Below are positions 11,651-25,000 of a stretch of DNA of 64,000 bases, in pieces (position 1 is the stretch's first letter; each line of letters starts with the position of its first letter). The stretch spans positions 438,701 through 502,700 of the forward strand of contig OX419342.1 in the NCBI GenBank assembly GCA_948470475.1. The letters are read 5' to 3'. This DNA comes from Galaxea fascicularis (lineage: Eukaryota; Cnidaria; Anthozoa; Scleractinia; Euphylliidae). The translations under genes and the position numbers were made by a program. Under the pieces are notes generated by a model. The model was not told the origin of the DNA and ran no database searches. It saw nothing but the letters and a program-made list of their open reading frames with translations.

Positions 11651-12243
11651 ATCTAATTAACAACTTTTCAGTACCAAAAACGTGCTGCAACAAATTTGAC
11701 TGCTTACTTCACAGGATGATATTCATCCAAGAACTTAAGCGACCAACTTAAGCCAGCATTGAACATGCAATCTGACTCCATCCACAGTTATTTTCATAAT
11801 TATTACAAAAGACATGAGATGTCTATTTTAATGTTTTCTCTTATATTCAACTACGAAAAAACAGTCACTTTGCCTTGATAATAATGACAGCATCATCAAA
11901 ATGTCTGACAGCTTAAATGTTAAGAAACCTTAACAACAATAAACACGCTCTGTAGTAAAACACATCACTTCAAAAACATGCCTCCAGTGATTACCCTAAT
12001 TTCTTCACTTCATCTACATCTACATGATTTCACTCAGCAAAGTCCCATTGACTTATGGCTGGTATGCATGTGGTCTCATACACCATAAGCCTTTTTGGGA
12101 TATCATGCCAAGCTGGCCACTTGCTGAATAGAACAGGTCAGCACTTGAAACATCTACAGTTATTTTGTGCTATCACAGCCCTCAGATCAACAACATTCAA
12201 GGTGACAAGGAGGCGGATGGGTATTTCAAGACTATCTAGCGGT
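11650..12243. other. Intergenic, nothing identified
   Basis: AT-rich sequence after the retrotransposon tail. A 94-codon ORF that starts here runs into the next element and shows no domain. Confidence 0.4.
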
Positions 12244-12247
12244 TTAA

Positions 12248-13795
12248 GGTATCAGCCAACCCAACGGGGTCGTCTGCGCGCGGATCGTTCTAGTGCTCTT
12301 TGTTTGGACACAAACCCCCATAAACCGTATATTTTCTGAAAGCTGAGTAGTCATGCCTACAGCTAATTCCCTTTAAAAGGTAAAAAAACTTTAATGCGCT
12401 TACAAAAGGAGGAGGTTTTTGTAAAACTAAGTGTTTTCATTCATTAAGTTCCACGCTCACCAAAAACAAACGGAAGAAAATGATTAACACGGCTTTCATT
12501 TCTTCACACGTTTGCCTAACAAACCGTGTCTCAGATTTCTCGAAAGCGCGCTCGTTTTATTTTTACAAGCAAATATATTTGGGGATGAGAAATTATTGCC
12601 ACCGCCAGTGGAAAATAGGCTATAACTTTAAAATGAAAAGACAAATTAAAATTCGCAGACACGGTTTTGTAGGTGAGCTATCTGACAACAATTTGACCAA
12701 TATTCAGCCAAATTGATCCAGGGGCTGCCGACTTGGAGTTCAAAATGCATGCACATCTCGCCTAAATTTTGATTTCGAGAAACAAGGGAAAATAGAATTT
12801 CGACTATAATGAAATTAGCGTCAAGCAAATGAAGTGTTAATTGATAAAAGAAAGTATCAGTTTTCGTGAACAATGGCAGTTTGACAGATAAACAAGAAAC
12901 AGACAAATTTTCGCAACGGTGGGAAACTATCTCCGGATCTCCTTGAGAGAAAGCCACTTCCAAGACCGGCGCAACAATTTATTCCTCGAGGTTAGTAAAC
13001 GCCGAATCATTTGACTGGCTTCTCAAATAGTTCCGATTACACGCAGCTATGAAAACATCTTCATGACTTTATCTTTAATTATAGCTAGGTTTCTAGCGAT
13101 GCCAAACCCAAGAAAGCGCTCGCGAACTGCAGATAACAGTCCGGCGCCCGTGGATATCGGCGACAATGCAAATGGCAGGTCTGTGAACTCACAACCGTTG
13201 TTTTATGGGCTTATAAGAAACAATTCCAGATTACACAATAAAAGAAACATCTTCCTCTCGAAATTCTGCCCACGATCCAACATCTTCTTGATCGTCTTCG
13301 ACTTCGTCTAACCGAATTTTAGAACGGCTTGCACTCATTTCAGCCGACGGCTGTCCACTGGTATCCCGTTTGTCGATTTCTTGTAGCCATTCCTCTTGGT
13401 TGTAAAAGGAACCCTGGTCGCTCGAAGCGAGGTCTGCTGCCGCTTCAACGCTAAATGCTTTATTCCCTTTATTTTTCCTTGGCTTTGACGAAGAAAAGGG
13501 ACACGATCTTTTTTCTTTTTCGAAGACATTTGTAGATCGCGCGTGTTTTGTGAAAGAAACATACATGTGTTTCCCTGTCACGTAACCTCTCCTTATTTGA
13601 CAACACAATGACAGGAAGTTGTCAGCAGCTAATTAGAATAATTAAGACGGCAAAATTGTTTTCGCTCAATAACTTCCCGTACGAAAAACATTTTTTTGTG
13701 GAATTTTTTTTACGTGATAGCTACTCCCAAGATCTATCGAAACATATAGAAATCCAAAATTATGAAAAACGCTCAATTTTGGGTTGGCTGATACC
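12248..13795. mobile_element. 1.55-kb DNA transposon with 17-bp TIRs and TTAA target site
   Basis: The left end GGTATCAGCCAACCCAA is exactly inverted at the right, and both ends are flanked by TTAA (12244-12247 and 13796-13799). TTAA duplications are typical of piggyBac and Kolobok superfamilies. No transposase domain is recognisable. The interior has a short plus-strand ORF starting MPNPRKRSRTADNSPAP at 13099 and a 125-codon minus-strand ORF (13231-13608). It is probably a non-autonomous derivative. Confidence 0.75.
13231..13608 (-). CDS. Hypothetical ORF inside the TTAA element
   Basis: 125 codons, basic N-terminal half (KEKRSCPFSSSKPRKNKG) and acidic C-terminal half (RLDEVEDDQEDVGSWAEF). 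The composition looks protein-like rather than random. I recognise no family. It may be an element-encoded accessory protein or a captured exon. Confidence 0.3.
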   Translation of the reverse strand: MCCQIRRGYVTGKHMYVSFTKHARSTNVFEKEKRSCPFSSSKPRKNKGNKAFSVEAAADLASSDQGSFYNQEEWLQEIDKRDTSGQPSAEMSASRSKIRLDEVEDDQEDVGSWAEFREEDVSFIV

Positions 13796-14064
13796 TTAAG
13801 GTTCAATGAAAAACACTAATAATGCAGATTTTAGAGTCCACTTCAAAGCCATGGTTGAATAAAAAATGTTAAGCAAATTTGAATTTGAGTTGTTTTCCAT
13901 CCAATGACAGTAATTTAATGAGACAGCTTCATCAAATCTGAATAACAAACATGTCAGGTCTTACAGGTTAAAATCAATTCACTCAAGGTATTCCATTCAA
14001 ATAATTTTTGTACATACACAACCATCAGTGTTCCTGAACGAGTTTTGTTCGTTATCAAACTGTG

Positions 14065-16446
14065 TTACTCCTCCTTTTCTTCAGCTCCGTTGAGTCTCAT
14101 TGCCTTGCGCTTCATTCTGGCATATGGACCAATAGCTGGGTCTGTGATGAAGTCATAAATTACTTTGGTCCAGGAATGATGTTGTGGCAAATCCTTGTAA
14201 TACTCTGATGCAATCTCCTTCACCATGGGTAGTCTGGAGCCGGGGACACTTGGGAAATCATGATGCTCGTTATGATAACCAACATTGAAGGTGACAGAGT
14301 TCAAGGGTCCATAGTAAGAATAGGTCTCATAACCTTTTTCAAACATATAGTGCTCAGAAATAAAGTGGCCGGCAACAGGGTGTAGACCCATTCCCAAGAG
14401 TGAACTTGCAATCATGAACATAAGAGACTTGGTGCCCCAATAGTGCACTATCACAGCATCAACACTCAACTGAATTGCCATGTTGATGATTTCCAAAGGC
14501 TGGGGGTTTTTGGGATGAACAAACATTGGGCGCAGGGAATAGAAAAATGGCTGGAAAATAACCCACAAAAGTTTGGTGGCTGTGTTAAAAAACATTCGTG
14601 CTTCAAACTTTGTTGGCAAGTCAGCATCAAGTTCCTCATCTCCCTGGTACCTATGGTGTTCCAAGTGGTATTTCTTGAAGGAGATGGCACAAGGCACACC
14701 AATGGGGAAATTTGCCATCAATGAAAAGATCCTGTTGTGAAGGGGACGGGCATGACCAAAAGCCAAGTTATGAGAGATCTCATGGATGGCTAGGAGCAAG
14801 GCATGATTGATTACTCCACCAACAGTGTAAGCAACCACAAAAAGGAATGGCCATGATGCATCCCGAACCAAGTATGCCAAAGAAAACTGGATCACAATCA
14901 GGAGCAAAACTTGATACTTGAAGTTTGGATCATAGCCCATCAGCTTCTTAATCTGAGGATATTTAGCTTCAAAATAAAATAATGAAAACAAGATTTAATC
15001 TTTAACTGCAAAATGCCATGCATGGCCGCATGTTCAACATTTAACAGATTAATGAGTCATGGCTCACAGACTGCTCATGTAGAGGTATAACAAATAAACT
15101 TTGTTGCTTACAATGTATCTTCAAACACCCTTTGTCACTATTAATATCAATAACATCCCCTGAATCCAGAAGAGGACCAGTGATGACAAGCCATTGGTAA
15201 ATCACTCTAAACCTGTTTGGAGCTTTAGCTCATTAAGCAGCTACTGTTAGATGACAATTGTTCAAAATTATGTTTCGTGGTGGTGGAGTGACATTAGTAA
15301 TCACTTAATAGCACATCCAACCTTTGTGGTATGTCAAATACTCTTTGTGTTGCATAACACCATGAGACCTTTGAGCAGACTCTCACAATCACCAATAGGA
15401 GACAAAAAGCTCAGTTTAGTTCAGTTCAGCTCAGGGCAAGATTTCCACCTAGCACCATACATTATATACATGCATTTTGTGGCTCAAGCTCTATTCATTT
15501 CTGGAACAGGGTTAGTATGACAGTGATGCATGTATAATTAATGTATGGGGCAGTGCCAGCAATTGTGAGGCAAAGCTAACAGAGGAGGAACTCCCAACCT
15601 CTTCTCTCTCCCAACTACCACCCCTGTTGTAGTGTTCACCCTATCTCCTGCCAGAATGCTAGCATGTCTACACACTGTGGGGGATATCTATAACACTGTG
15701 CCACCGCTATTCGCCCCCTAAAATCCATTTTGCTCCCATCTTTACAGTTCATACTTGGCGACCGGACGCGTACCTGTGATATGAAAACGGCCATTGTTAC
15801 GAAATTCGGAATGGTCGCTTAAAATCGATGAAACAGGAATTTCCACGCGGCTAAAAACGAACCAATGTCTTGAAAATCAAAAGGGTACAAGCAAATAATT
15901 CAACGGCGAGTAGTAGACGTTAAAACAAGAAAGGTAAGCTTACGTCAGAGCGAGCGATTGTCAGTTTCTTGGACTAAAATTCACATAAAACAAGGCTGAC
16001 CAACGAAGCAAATGAAAAGAATTGGGCGTCGCTCTTTATATTCCTTTAAACTTGAGACCGACCAAATTTGTGCTCGCTAAACTAAAACCATGCATTGCCA
16101 TATGCATGTTAATTCGCTACATTTTTGAGGCCCTTGAAAAATGATTTTCATAACGCGATTGCACCTGTAATGTGTGAAAATACAGTGATCGTTCTACAAT
16201 CTACCTCTTATCACAGGGGCAAAAAGATATTTTAAGTCGCGATTTGTGAAATGAACAAAGCAACCTACAGAAGCGAGAGTAGGCATGCCGGCATGATAAA
16301 AATAAAATATTGACAGAATCGTTACACCCTAAATCTAGATCACTTTGAAATAACACTTTCTTACCTAAAATTTCCTTTCTTCTTGAAGCATGCGGTTCGG
16401 CAGTATAAGACCACTCGAAATCTCTTCTCGAAACCTGCCCTCCCAT
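14065..16446 (-). CDS. DEGS1: Sphingolipid delta(4)-desaturase / dihydroceramide desaturase 1
   Basis: Two exons, 16446-16365 and 14966-14065, join in phase (EIL-G/CT-AKYP) to 327 codons plus stop; human DEGS1 has 323. The N-terminus [20 protein letters not shown] is the conserved DEGS start with the myristoylation-type glycine at position 2. All three iron-binding histidine boxes are present: HEISH, HLEHH and HNEHH. The enzyme is an ER multipass membrane oxygenase that converts dihydroceramide to ceramide. The intron (14967-16364) is 1.4 kb. The gene is divergent from GLRX5 (1.2 kb apart) and convergent with ISCA2. Confidence 0.97.
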
Positions 16447-17687
16447 GTTTCCTTTTACCAGCAAGCACCGTGAAACGTGAAAAATGAAGCGAAAAGAAAC
16501 GGCTGGGTGCCCTTGACAGCGGAGCGACAAAACCGAGGGCTGTCAATCACGACTTCTGTTACATACCGGCCCCTCTCCCAGACGCTTGGACTAGACTACG
16601 CTTTTGAACAATCGATACGAATAACAAATACATTTTTCTTTTATAATGGTGCTGTAAAGTGGCTTAGCTCCGCTCAGATAAAAAACCAACGGAGTAATTT
16701 GGGACAAACAAGAGTTTGCTTGAATCTCCCTCCCCTCCCCTCTCAGAAAAACAACAGACCAGTACTGTCTCTCCATCCTTATTGGCTCCACCGAATCGTA
16801 TGATGAGGTGATTACACAGTGGGCCGAGTTTTGCAGCCTGCCGCTCCACTAGACTTCCACTGGGAACTAAACTTTATTTTTATGTAAATTCTACGAAAAA
16901 AAAAAACATTGTATTGTAAAAAATTTTCATAAATAGACGAAAAGCACATCTCAATAATCTGCTCACAATTAAAAAAGGATGAAATAGCAAGCGTAATTTT
17001 TTATAGACCGCCGCGCATCGCCTGCACGAAATACATGATACTTTTCTGCGGCTGGCGGGGAGTAGAGTTTTATAACAAATCACTACAAAGGGCTTATTTC
17101 TCAGCTAGGGTTCTATCGTCAAAAGTAAAAAATAACTATGGGATATTTGAGAGTTCAAAGGCCATACAATGGCAAAGTGAAATTACTCGCGCCACATTCA
17201 AGCACGTGTACAATTGAATTGTAATGAGGAAAGGTCAACACTTTTTGTTCAATGGGTGGCCATGGCCTGGTCAGGAGCGCCGAGTGACAACAGGCTCATC
17301 CCTTAGAACCCTGCCTTAGTATGCTTCCAATAATAATTATTGTAAGTTCCGAAACTTACGAAAACCGCTGGAAACGTGACGCGTTAACCAATGGAAAATC
17401 ACTTTGTTATGAATACGCGGGTGAAGAGCATAAACACAACAACAACAACAACAACGTTTGCAACGCAGGCTAAACACATTTTGCCCGTCAGACTGTCGGT
17501 TCTCGGCTAATCACGAAGGCAGCTTTGCTCTACTTGCTTTTACTCAATTTATTTGATGGGAAGAAAAGGGGCAACCAGAGGATGCGTGACAACAATTCGT
17601 GACAACAGCCTGCGCTGCTCGACCCAATTCCCCAGCCGTCATCTATGCAGAAAACTGGTATTTAGAGGTAGAGCGTAAAATTTCAAT
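16447..17687. promoter_or_regulatory. Intergenic between divergent DEGS1 and GLRX5
   Basis: Must contain the promoters of both genes. It has no convincing ORF and no clear TATA box. An (AAC)n run lies near 17437-17455. The overlapping ORFs at 16477-16803 and their antisense have no domain and I do not call them genes. Confidence 0.5.
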
Positions 17688-18155
17688 ATGGCTGCCTTAC
17701 TTGTCCAGAGAATTGTGAAGAGATCTTTTCCGTTCAGTGCTTCTGCATCGTGTACCGCATTTCGCCTGAGGTATAGTAGCGACCAGAAACTGAAGTGGAC
17801 AAACGAAAGATTCAACGACGTCGTTATGAAGGACAAGGTAGTGGTGTTTATGAAAGGTGTGCCAGAACAACCTATGTGTGGTTTTAGCAATGCTGTTGTA
17901 CAGATACTGCGAATGCATGGCGTCGAAGGCTATGGCAGTTATAATGTTCTAGAAGACGAAGAACTAAGACAAAAAGTCAAGGAATATTCAAGCTGGCCCA
18001 CGATTCCGCAAGTGTATGTCGGCGGAGAGTTTGTTGGCGGCTGTGACATCATGTTACAGATGCATCAAAGTGGAGAACTGATTGACGAACTACAGAAGGT
18101 TGGAATTAAATCTATGTTGCTGGAAAAGGCACAGGAGGATAAAAATGACAAATGA
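17688..18155 (+). CDS. GLRX5: Glutaredoxin-related protein 5, mitochondrial (monothiol)
   Basis: Intronless, 155 codons plus stop, similar to human GLRX5 (157). The first 30 or so residues ([20 protein letters not shown]) form a mitochondrial presequence. The monothiol glutaredoxin domain follows with [16 protein letters not shown], carrying the CGFS active site, then the [19 protein letters not shown] glutathione-binding region. GLRX5 carries a bridging [2Fe-2S] cluster from the ISCU machinery to targets, including the ISCA1/ISCA2 step. Downstream AATAAA at 18509-18514 is a likely polyadenylation signal. The lack of introns contrasts with the neighbours and could mean an old retrocopy or simple intron loss. 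Confidence 0.97.
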   Translation: MAALLVQRIVKRSFPFSASASCTAFRLRYSSDQKLKWTNERFNDVVMKDKVVVFMKGVPEQPMCGFSNAVVQILRMHGVEGYGSYNVLEDEELRQKVKEYSSWPTIPQVYVGGEFVGGCDIMLQMHQSGELIDELQKVGIKSMLLEKAQEDKNDK

Positions 18156-18508
18156 AACTATCAAGAACGCAGTTGGGTGAAATTTTCTCGTCGTTGGTCG
18201 CAGTCCGACACACTGTTCCATCTTGATACGAACATTTTGGATTACGTAATATTAACATCGTGTTCAAATTACGGAAAAGTACATCCATTAGTGACAAAAC
18301 CCAAGACAAGCGTAATGGAGTGATTGGCGAGCAGTACAAGTTGTCAAGTTTTTTCCATTTTATTGCAGAAATTCCCGTCAATATACATGCCTTGCCCTGT
18401 TATATTGAGTGTTTATTCCATAATAACTGCTAAAATACCCTTCTGACTTCATCTCGATGTTTGTCACTTTAGTAAACCAGATGCCAAGTTTCTTTGTTCC
18501 AAATCTAA

Positions 18509-18514
18509 AATAAA
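18509..18514 (+). terminator. Likely polyadenylation signal of GLRX5
   Basis: AATAAA about 350 bases after the GLRX5 stop codon and before the 3' end of the convergent kanadaptin gene. Confidence 0.5.
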
Positions 18515-19012
18515 TCATTTTAGTTCAAACTGGCTGAGATGGCAAGTCTATTCTGGGGGTGAGGGGTGGGGGTTAGGGGGTGGATACATGTTTTAGGTTT
18601 CCGGTTTTACATGCAGCATTCCGTAAACATTTGTATCCAGATAGTATGACAAAGTGAAAGGGGTTTTCAGGCAGAGTTTAGTTTGCATTGATTTTAAATG
18701 AAGTAGCCATAATGTGAACCCTACTTTGTATTTGAGAATCTTACATGCATCACATTACAGATAACACAATACACAATAATAATTATTATGTCTCCATTTA
18801 TACCCAACCTTTCATACTGCTTGCGATAAAGGCTACTCACTACTGTAGGATTCCAGTAGACTCCTGCACCCAATATTGGTAATCTTGTTTTACCACTTGC
18901 TACATCAACATAACTCATTTTCCTTAGGTAATGTCAAACAAAAATTCACATTTATTTCTTTCCATTTTCCACCAACACAAAGCATTCAGTAAGGTTGAGG
19001 ACTAGTCATGCA

Positions 19013-22000
19013 CTAATAGCCAAACTTTTCATTCAGATGTGTTCTTCCATCTCCTGTCTGACCTGGAAAAAAAAAATGGAAATGAAAAGAAAACTCAGTT
19101 GAGAACCATTTAGAAGATACTAGAGGTAGTAGATAGTTCAAATGCAGAGCTCAAGAATGTATACTTTGAATAAATCATGTTTTTGACTTAAATGATACAA
19201 TACACTGTATATTCAAACCTTCAGGTGGCATCCATGTTGCAAATGTTGGATCACTGATGGTTTCCCACTGAGAAGGAACATGATATGATCGTTTTTTCTT
19301 CTTTTTTGGGCTTTGCATATCCTAAAGATTAAAATATGTGTAAATTATAAACTTGTATACACCTAAATGCAGGGTTCGTACACTTTTTTCGACCAAAAAT
19401 TCAAGGACTTTTCAAGGTCTTTCAAGGACACATTTTTCCATTTTTCAAGGACTCCAAGAGGGGCAAAATCAAGCTAATATAATGCCAAATCAGATGCTCG
19501 AAGTAGAGAGTATGCCACTTTTCGTCTCAGACACTTGTGAAGCTTTGTTGAGTAAAATTGGCTACAAATTTCGAGGACTTTCCAGGACCAACTGCAATTT
19601 TCAAGGACTTTTAAGGCCTTGAATTTTAATTTTTAAATTCAAGGACTTTCAAGGCGAGTGCGAACCCTGTAAATATAGCTTTGTTAATCTGTGGTACAGT
19701 GCATATACAAGAAAACAAAGAAAAGGCAGTAATGGCTGTAATGGCAATCAATAATGACTGAAACCTATTACATGTATAATGTGCAGTTTCTACTTACACT
19801 GAGTTGTTAAGTTGAAAATTGAAAGTTATCCAGTCAACAGAATTATTTAGAATTTCCCAAAAAGTACAATCAAATCAAAAGAACAACTTACATTTTTCTC
19901 CGTTTCCTCATTCAGGTTTTGCTGTGCATCATCTAATCCAACTCTTTTCCTTCCTCTTTGGTTTTTGTTATTTAGTTTCTCAGAATCTTCTGCACTTTCA
20001 ATGTCTTCAGTCTGTTTTTCTTCTGGTGGCTGCTCAAGAGAGGCTTTACTCTGTGCCTTATTTTTCTTTTGAGGTAAAAATGGGAGCATAGGGACAACAA
20101 ATTCTTGTTTTCTTTCTGGAAGATTTGTTGAATTTTTATTTCTGTTTTCTGAAGTTTCCAAATCATCTGCAGACTTGTGTCGAGAATCTGTATCTTTGTC
20201 AACAGTTCTGACTGCACTGGAATCGCTTGCATCACTTTTAGTTTCTCTGCTTGTTGACACCTCATCTTCATGCATAACAAGACAAACAACATCACTTTTT
20301 ACATCCAATCATTATGTGAAACTTGCCAAGATTAAAAGCTAGTCACCATCAAGGGTTTCACTTCTCCTTGATTCACATTACACTTACCATTATTGCCGTG
20401 TAACTCAGCTGAAGCAGGCCTGGGTGAAGTAAAAGAATGAATACCATTTCAACTGCCAGAGAAATAACCAACTAATAATTACAATGAAATGAAACAGGTC
20501 AATACTTATATGTCTTAAAAACATCTAAACTGCTCCAAAACAAGACAAACGATTCCATGATCAACCTTCAAATTTGTATTCTTGTAGCATTTAATCTTAT
20601 GTGTGACAAACACTATTTAACTAAAGGCCCTGGCAAACAAGAACACATTGTTGGGGCCACATTGTTGCCAACACAAATGTTTCCCTGTTTCCCCTGCGCA
20701 TGCAACATTTGTTGCGGACACAAATTAATTTGTATTCACATTTGTATTCTTATAGTATTTAATCTTACAGGTGTATGTGTGACAATCATTATTTAACTTA
20801 AGGCCCTGGCAAACAAGAACACATTGTTGGGGACATATTGTTGCTAACACAAATGTTTCCCCATTTCCCGTGCGGGCAACATTTGCTGTGGACACAAATT
20901 TTGTGCCCGCAACAAATGTTTGCAGTTTGCGCAGCATGGAAACACAACATTCATTTCTTGTGTCCCACACGTTTAAGCGCCCAAGAAACATCATGAGCAA
21001 TAATGTGTCTGCAACAATGTGTCCTTGTTTACCAGGGCCTTAATAATACTAGTAAGAATAAAGATTTGAAATTGATGAATATTAATCTGGCTTACTCTGA
21101 CACTGGAGGAAGACTTGTTGGTTCTGCAATACTAAGAAGTCTAACAAGTCTTTGTCTTTCCTACAACATGAGAGGAAAATGAATAAGGAAATATGTTAAC
21201 ACAATGGTCGTAGCAGACATGAGAGAGTAAACAGGTGAGAAATGGACACATCAATGATCTACATGTACTTCTTGTGTTTGTTCCTCTTCAGTCTTCCTTC
21301 CCTCCTTTCATTATTTGGGCATTTCTTTCCTCTTGTTTTTCCTCTCCTTCATACATACCTATTAGTCCCCCACCCCCTCATATGCTCCTTGTTTGTACTA
21401 CCATCTTAATAATATTAATAACTTTTCTCTGTTTTCCTCTCCTTATCCCTCCCCTCCCCCCTCATTTTATCTCCCCCCCAATATTCTTCCCTATCTTCTA
21501 CCCATCCTGTCTTCTTGCCCCTTCCCTTCTCATCTTCCATCCCACTCTATCATTTCCTTATTTTTTTCTTCAAATTTGAATCTAAGAAAATAAAATATAC
21601 ATTCAAATTTCTTTCTTAATGTCCACCATTTGAATAGTGGACATTACAAAGAGAATCATTAACTGAAAAAAAAAATTCAAAACACATAGGAAAAAAATTC
21701 TAATGTAAAAAGAATTCATAACTTTACACTGTCAATAAAGTAGGGAAATTTACTTGAATTTCAGAAATCTTGCTGATGAATGTTCAAAACTCCATTCAAA
21801 TTTCAAAAGTACTGGTCATCCATGATCTGAATTGACTGGAAAACCCATAACCTGCAGTGTGATCAAATTCAAGCACCTTTTTCATTTCAAACACTTTCCT
21901 CCTAATCTGTGTTCTGGTTGTCTTATCCATTGAGGTTCCCAGAGAACTCATGTAATCATCCAATGTGTCAGCTCCATTGAAGTTTGCATCCTTGTTACCT

Positions 22001-25000
22001 GAAGAACAGACAGCATCACAACAAATCAGAAGTTAAGACAAACAATTTCCCAAATAAATTGCATGTAATGAATATTCTCCAACTGTACTATTAAGGTGAC
22101 TCCTTATGTATAGTAACAATGCATGATGCAATCCTCCGTAGGAAAAAAGATGGCGACTGGGACATTTACCCACAACTCTTAGCGCACAAAAACCTTAACA
22201 ACGTTCGTAAAAGCATACAGGAAAGTTATGAAATCTTCAAACCCAGCTTACACAATGTCCTTAGTACAGGGACAAATATTGTAAAAATTGGGCTTTCTTT
22301 GTGTCTTATGGGCTGTGTTAGGTTCGCAAGGTATTGTGGGAAAATGTACAGCGGCCATCTTTTTTCCTACGGTGGATTGCATGGTGGTGGATAAAATTTG
22401 AACAAAAATCTTAATCAGTTTAATTTCAGAAGACCACTCTTAGGAGTAATGGATCTGAAGAGCTGATTGGGGTTAAAAGTTCTGCTATACTATTCAGTGT
22501 AAAAGTTTAAGTAAAAGTAAACCAAACCAACCGTAGGAACCTCCTAAGTAAAACACTATGTTTCTGCACTTTAAGCTTTGAGGATTTAACATTCGATGTT
22601 GTAATCTTCTAAACTCACCAGCCACATCCTGTTGCAATCTGTTTTCATAACCCTGAATTTCACTGTCCAGTGCTTCTAGCTTTGATGTCTAAAAGAAAAA
22701 TAATAAAATAAACAAATTAATTCATGTCTTTTAGAAATCATTATGTGACTGTGACTCGTGATAAAACAACATACATTGGCCATACAACAGTGTGCATGTG
22801 GTGTATGTAAGTAACTTGAGGGCCTCTGAATGGCATGGTCTGATCTGGCCTGTACACACTTCAGAGTTCTTCAAACCAAAATAATTGCATGATAACAGTA
22901 TATCATCACTCACCAAAGATTCATAGGTTTCCATGGTTGGTTTATCTTTACCAGCTCGCTTCATCCTCTGGATTCTCTTCTTCTCAACTACAACAATGAA
23001 ATAAGCATAAGGCAACAGGCCCCAGAAAAACATCGTTTTGCTCACTGGATATAGGAAGTGAGGGAGTACCTGGTTCATGTGACAACGAATTCATTGTCTG
23101 AATATTCTGAAAAGGAGGAAGGTCAATGTATATTCATGTTCTGTGAAATAATCTTGCAACACTCAATGACTAATCCATCACTTACACATACGTGTAATGT
23201 ATGTAACCCCTTCTCAAACTCAGTTTCTTCAGACCAGCATATTTCACTAAGCACAGCTTGTGCTCAAACCATGGATTTGTTAATCACAAGAAAAAGGACA
23301 AGCAGAGTCTAAAGAGCATAAAATCTGTGAAGAGTTGGGGAGAGGAGAGGACAACAGAGGATAGGAGAAGACAACAGGATCAGTTTTAGACCTCCTGAAC
23401 TCTGGGCACAGATAGACAAAGAGTGAATTGCCTATGAACAGTCAATTTTCAAGATGAGCTCTCCACTTGCAATTAGCAAGTGGTACATGCATAAACTGAA
23501 GTTAAAAACCAGTTTTGACACCAACCTGATCCAGTTCTATCCAAGAACGAGTCTTCATCACTGTCATAAAAATCATTTTCTTCCCAGTTTTTCTCTTTGT
23601 GTTTTCTGCTTTCTAGTAAAAAAATGTCCTCCGTTAGAAAATGATGACAACTTATACATGTATTCCAAGCATGGACAGAATGTAAATGTTGAGGTAATTT
23701 GAAAATCCTTTTTTTCTTACCATGTGAAGATTGTCTGAGAAGACCTGCTGCATCCAACATTCTGCAAGCTTCTTGAGCACACTCAAGCACTGCTTCCTTC
23801 TTCCTCCCAGCAACAGAGGCTTCAGCATAAAGAGGTTCTCCACTTGGACCATCTATGGGAAGTCTGTAAGGTGCAAAAAATCTAGTTGTGGGGTTCTTAC
23901 CAGTGACTGCTTCATGATTAAGAAACAATTTTTCTACTTACAATAGTATTAATTTATTGTTACACTCATACATTGAAAACCTGGTCCTCTGATTTCTAGT
24001 TGCAAGGACACTTAAGGATTATTTCCCAAACTACAGTACAGGTAGTTAATACAAAATTAATCACAGATTCATGGCAAAGCATCTACAAATAATGTTATTA
24101 AGGCAACACCAAGTTATGTTTCACTCTCAGTTACTCTTCTGTTCATACAAGTCTACAGTGAATTAATTATCATAAAGCAAAACATTTTCCTATGTGTTAA
24201 ATGTATCTGTAGTCAATTTTATGGTTATTCTGAACTTACTTCACTTTACAGTGATAAACTCTTGCATGTCCTGGTCCTTTCTCCTCCACATCATACTCCA
24301 GTTCAAGACCTGATTACAGTACCATCAACAATATTTGAAAAACTAGTAATTTCTAGATATCAAACCGTAGCTACACTGTACATGTAGCACCGGTCTCAAT
24401 GAATGTTTTGGCAACAACATATTTTTTCAACATCAATGCTTATGTTAATAGGCAAACAACAACATGCTCACACCTACAGAAATGACAGCCTGTAAGTAAG
24501 CTACCAAGAGGACCAACAACAAACTTGATTGTGAGGCACTTTATACTATTCCTTAACTGCTTTGTTCAAAGAATGATTACAAGGTTAATTTAATCAGTAA
24601 TGTAAATAACTGCCAAAACATCCTGAGTCACCTTCTCTCTCAAAGAATCCTCTCAAAGTTTTTTTAGGATCCTTAAAATGATGCTGCTCAGCTTCCATTT
24701 TGGTATCTCCAAAGTCAGGTGGGTAAGCGGGCTCTTCAACAGCATCTTCTCCTGAAAATAACACAAAGTCGGTTTAGTGACTTATAAAATAGGCTTGCAG
24801 ACTGTGCAGGTAAAGCATGTTAAAATGTACTCCCACAGATCCTTGTAGATAAATGTGTATTAAATAGTGATGGAATGTAACTGCTTGCCAGGCTTAGAAC
24901 ATTTCTGAGCAATTTCACTACTGAGAAAAAATTAGCAACATTTACCCTCACTTAAATTCTACATCACATTTATATCAACTTAAGGTAAGAATAATTTACA

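Noticed and set aside
14443..14724. Plus-strand ORF of 93 codons
   Set aside because: Antisense shadow of the DEGS1 second exon.
21235..21593. Hydrophobic, proline-rich ORF (114 codons)
   Set aside because: Translation of a CT-rich low-complexity stretch in a kanadaptin intron. Hydrophobicity comes from TTT/CTT codons.
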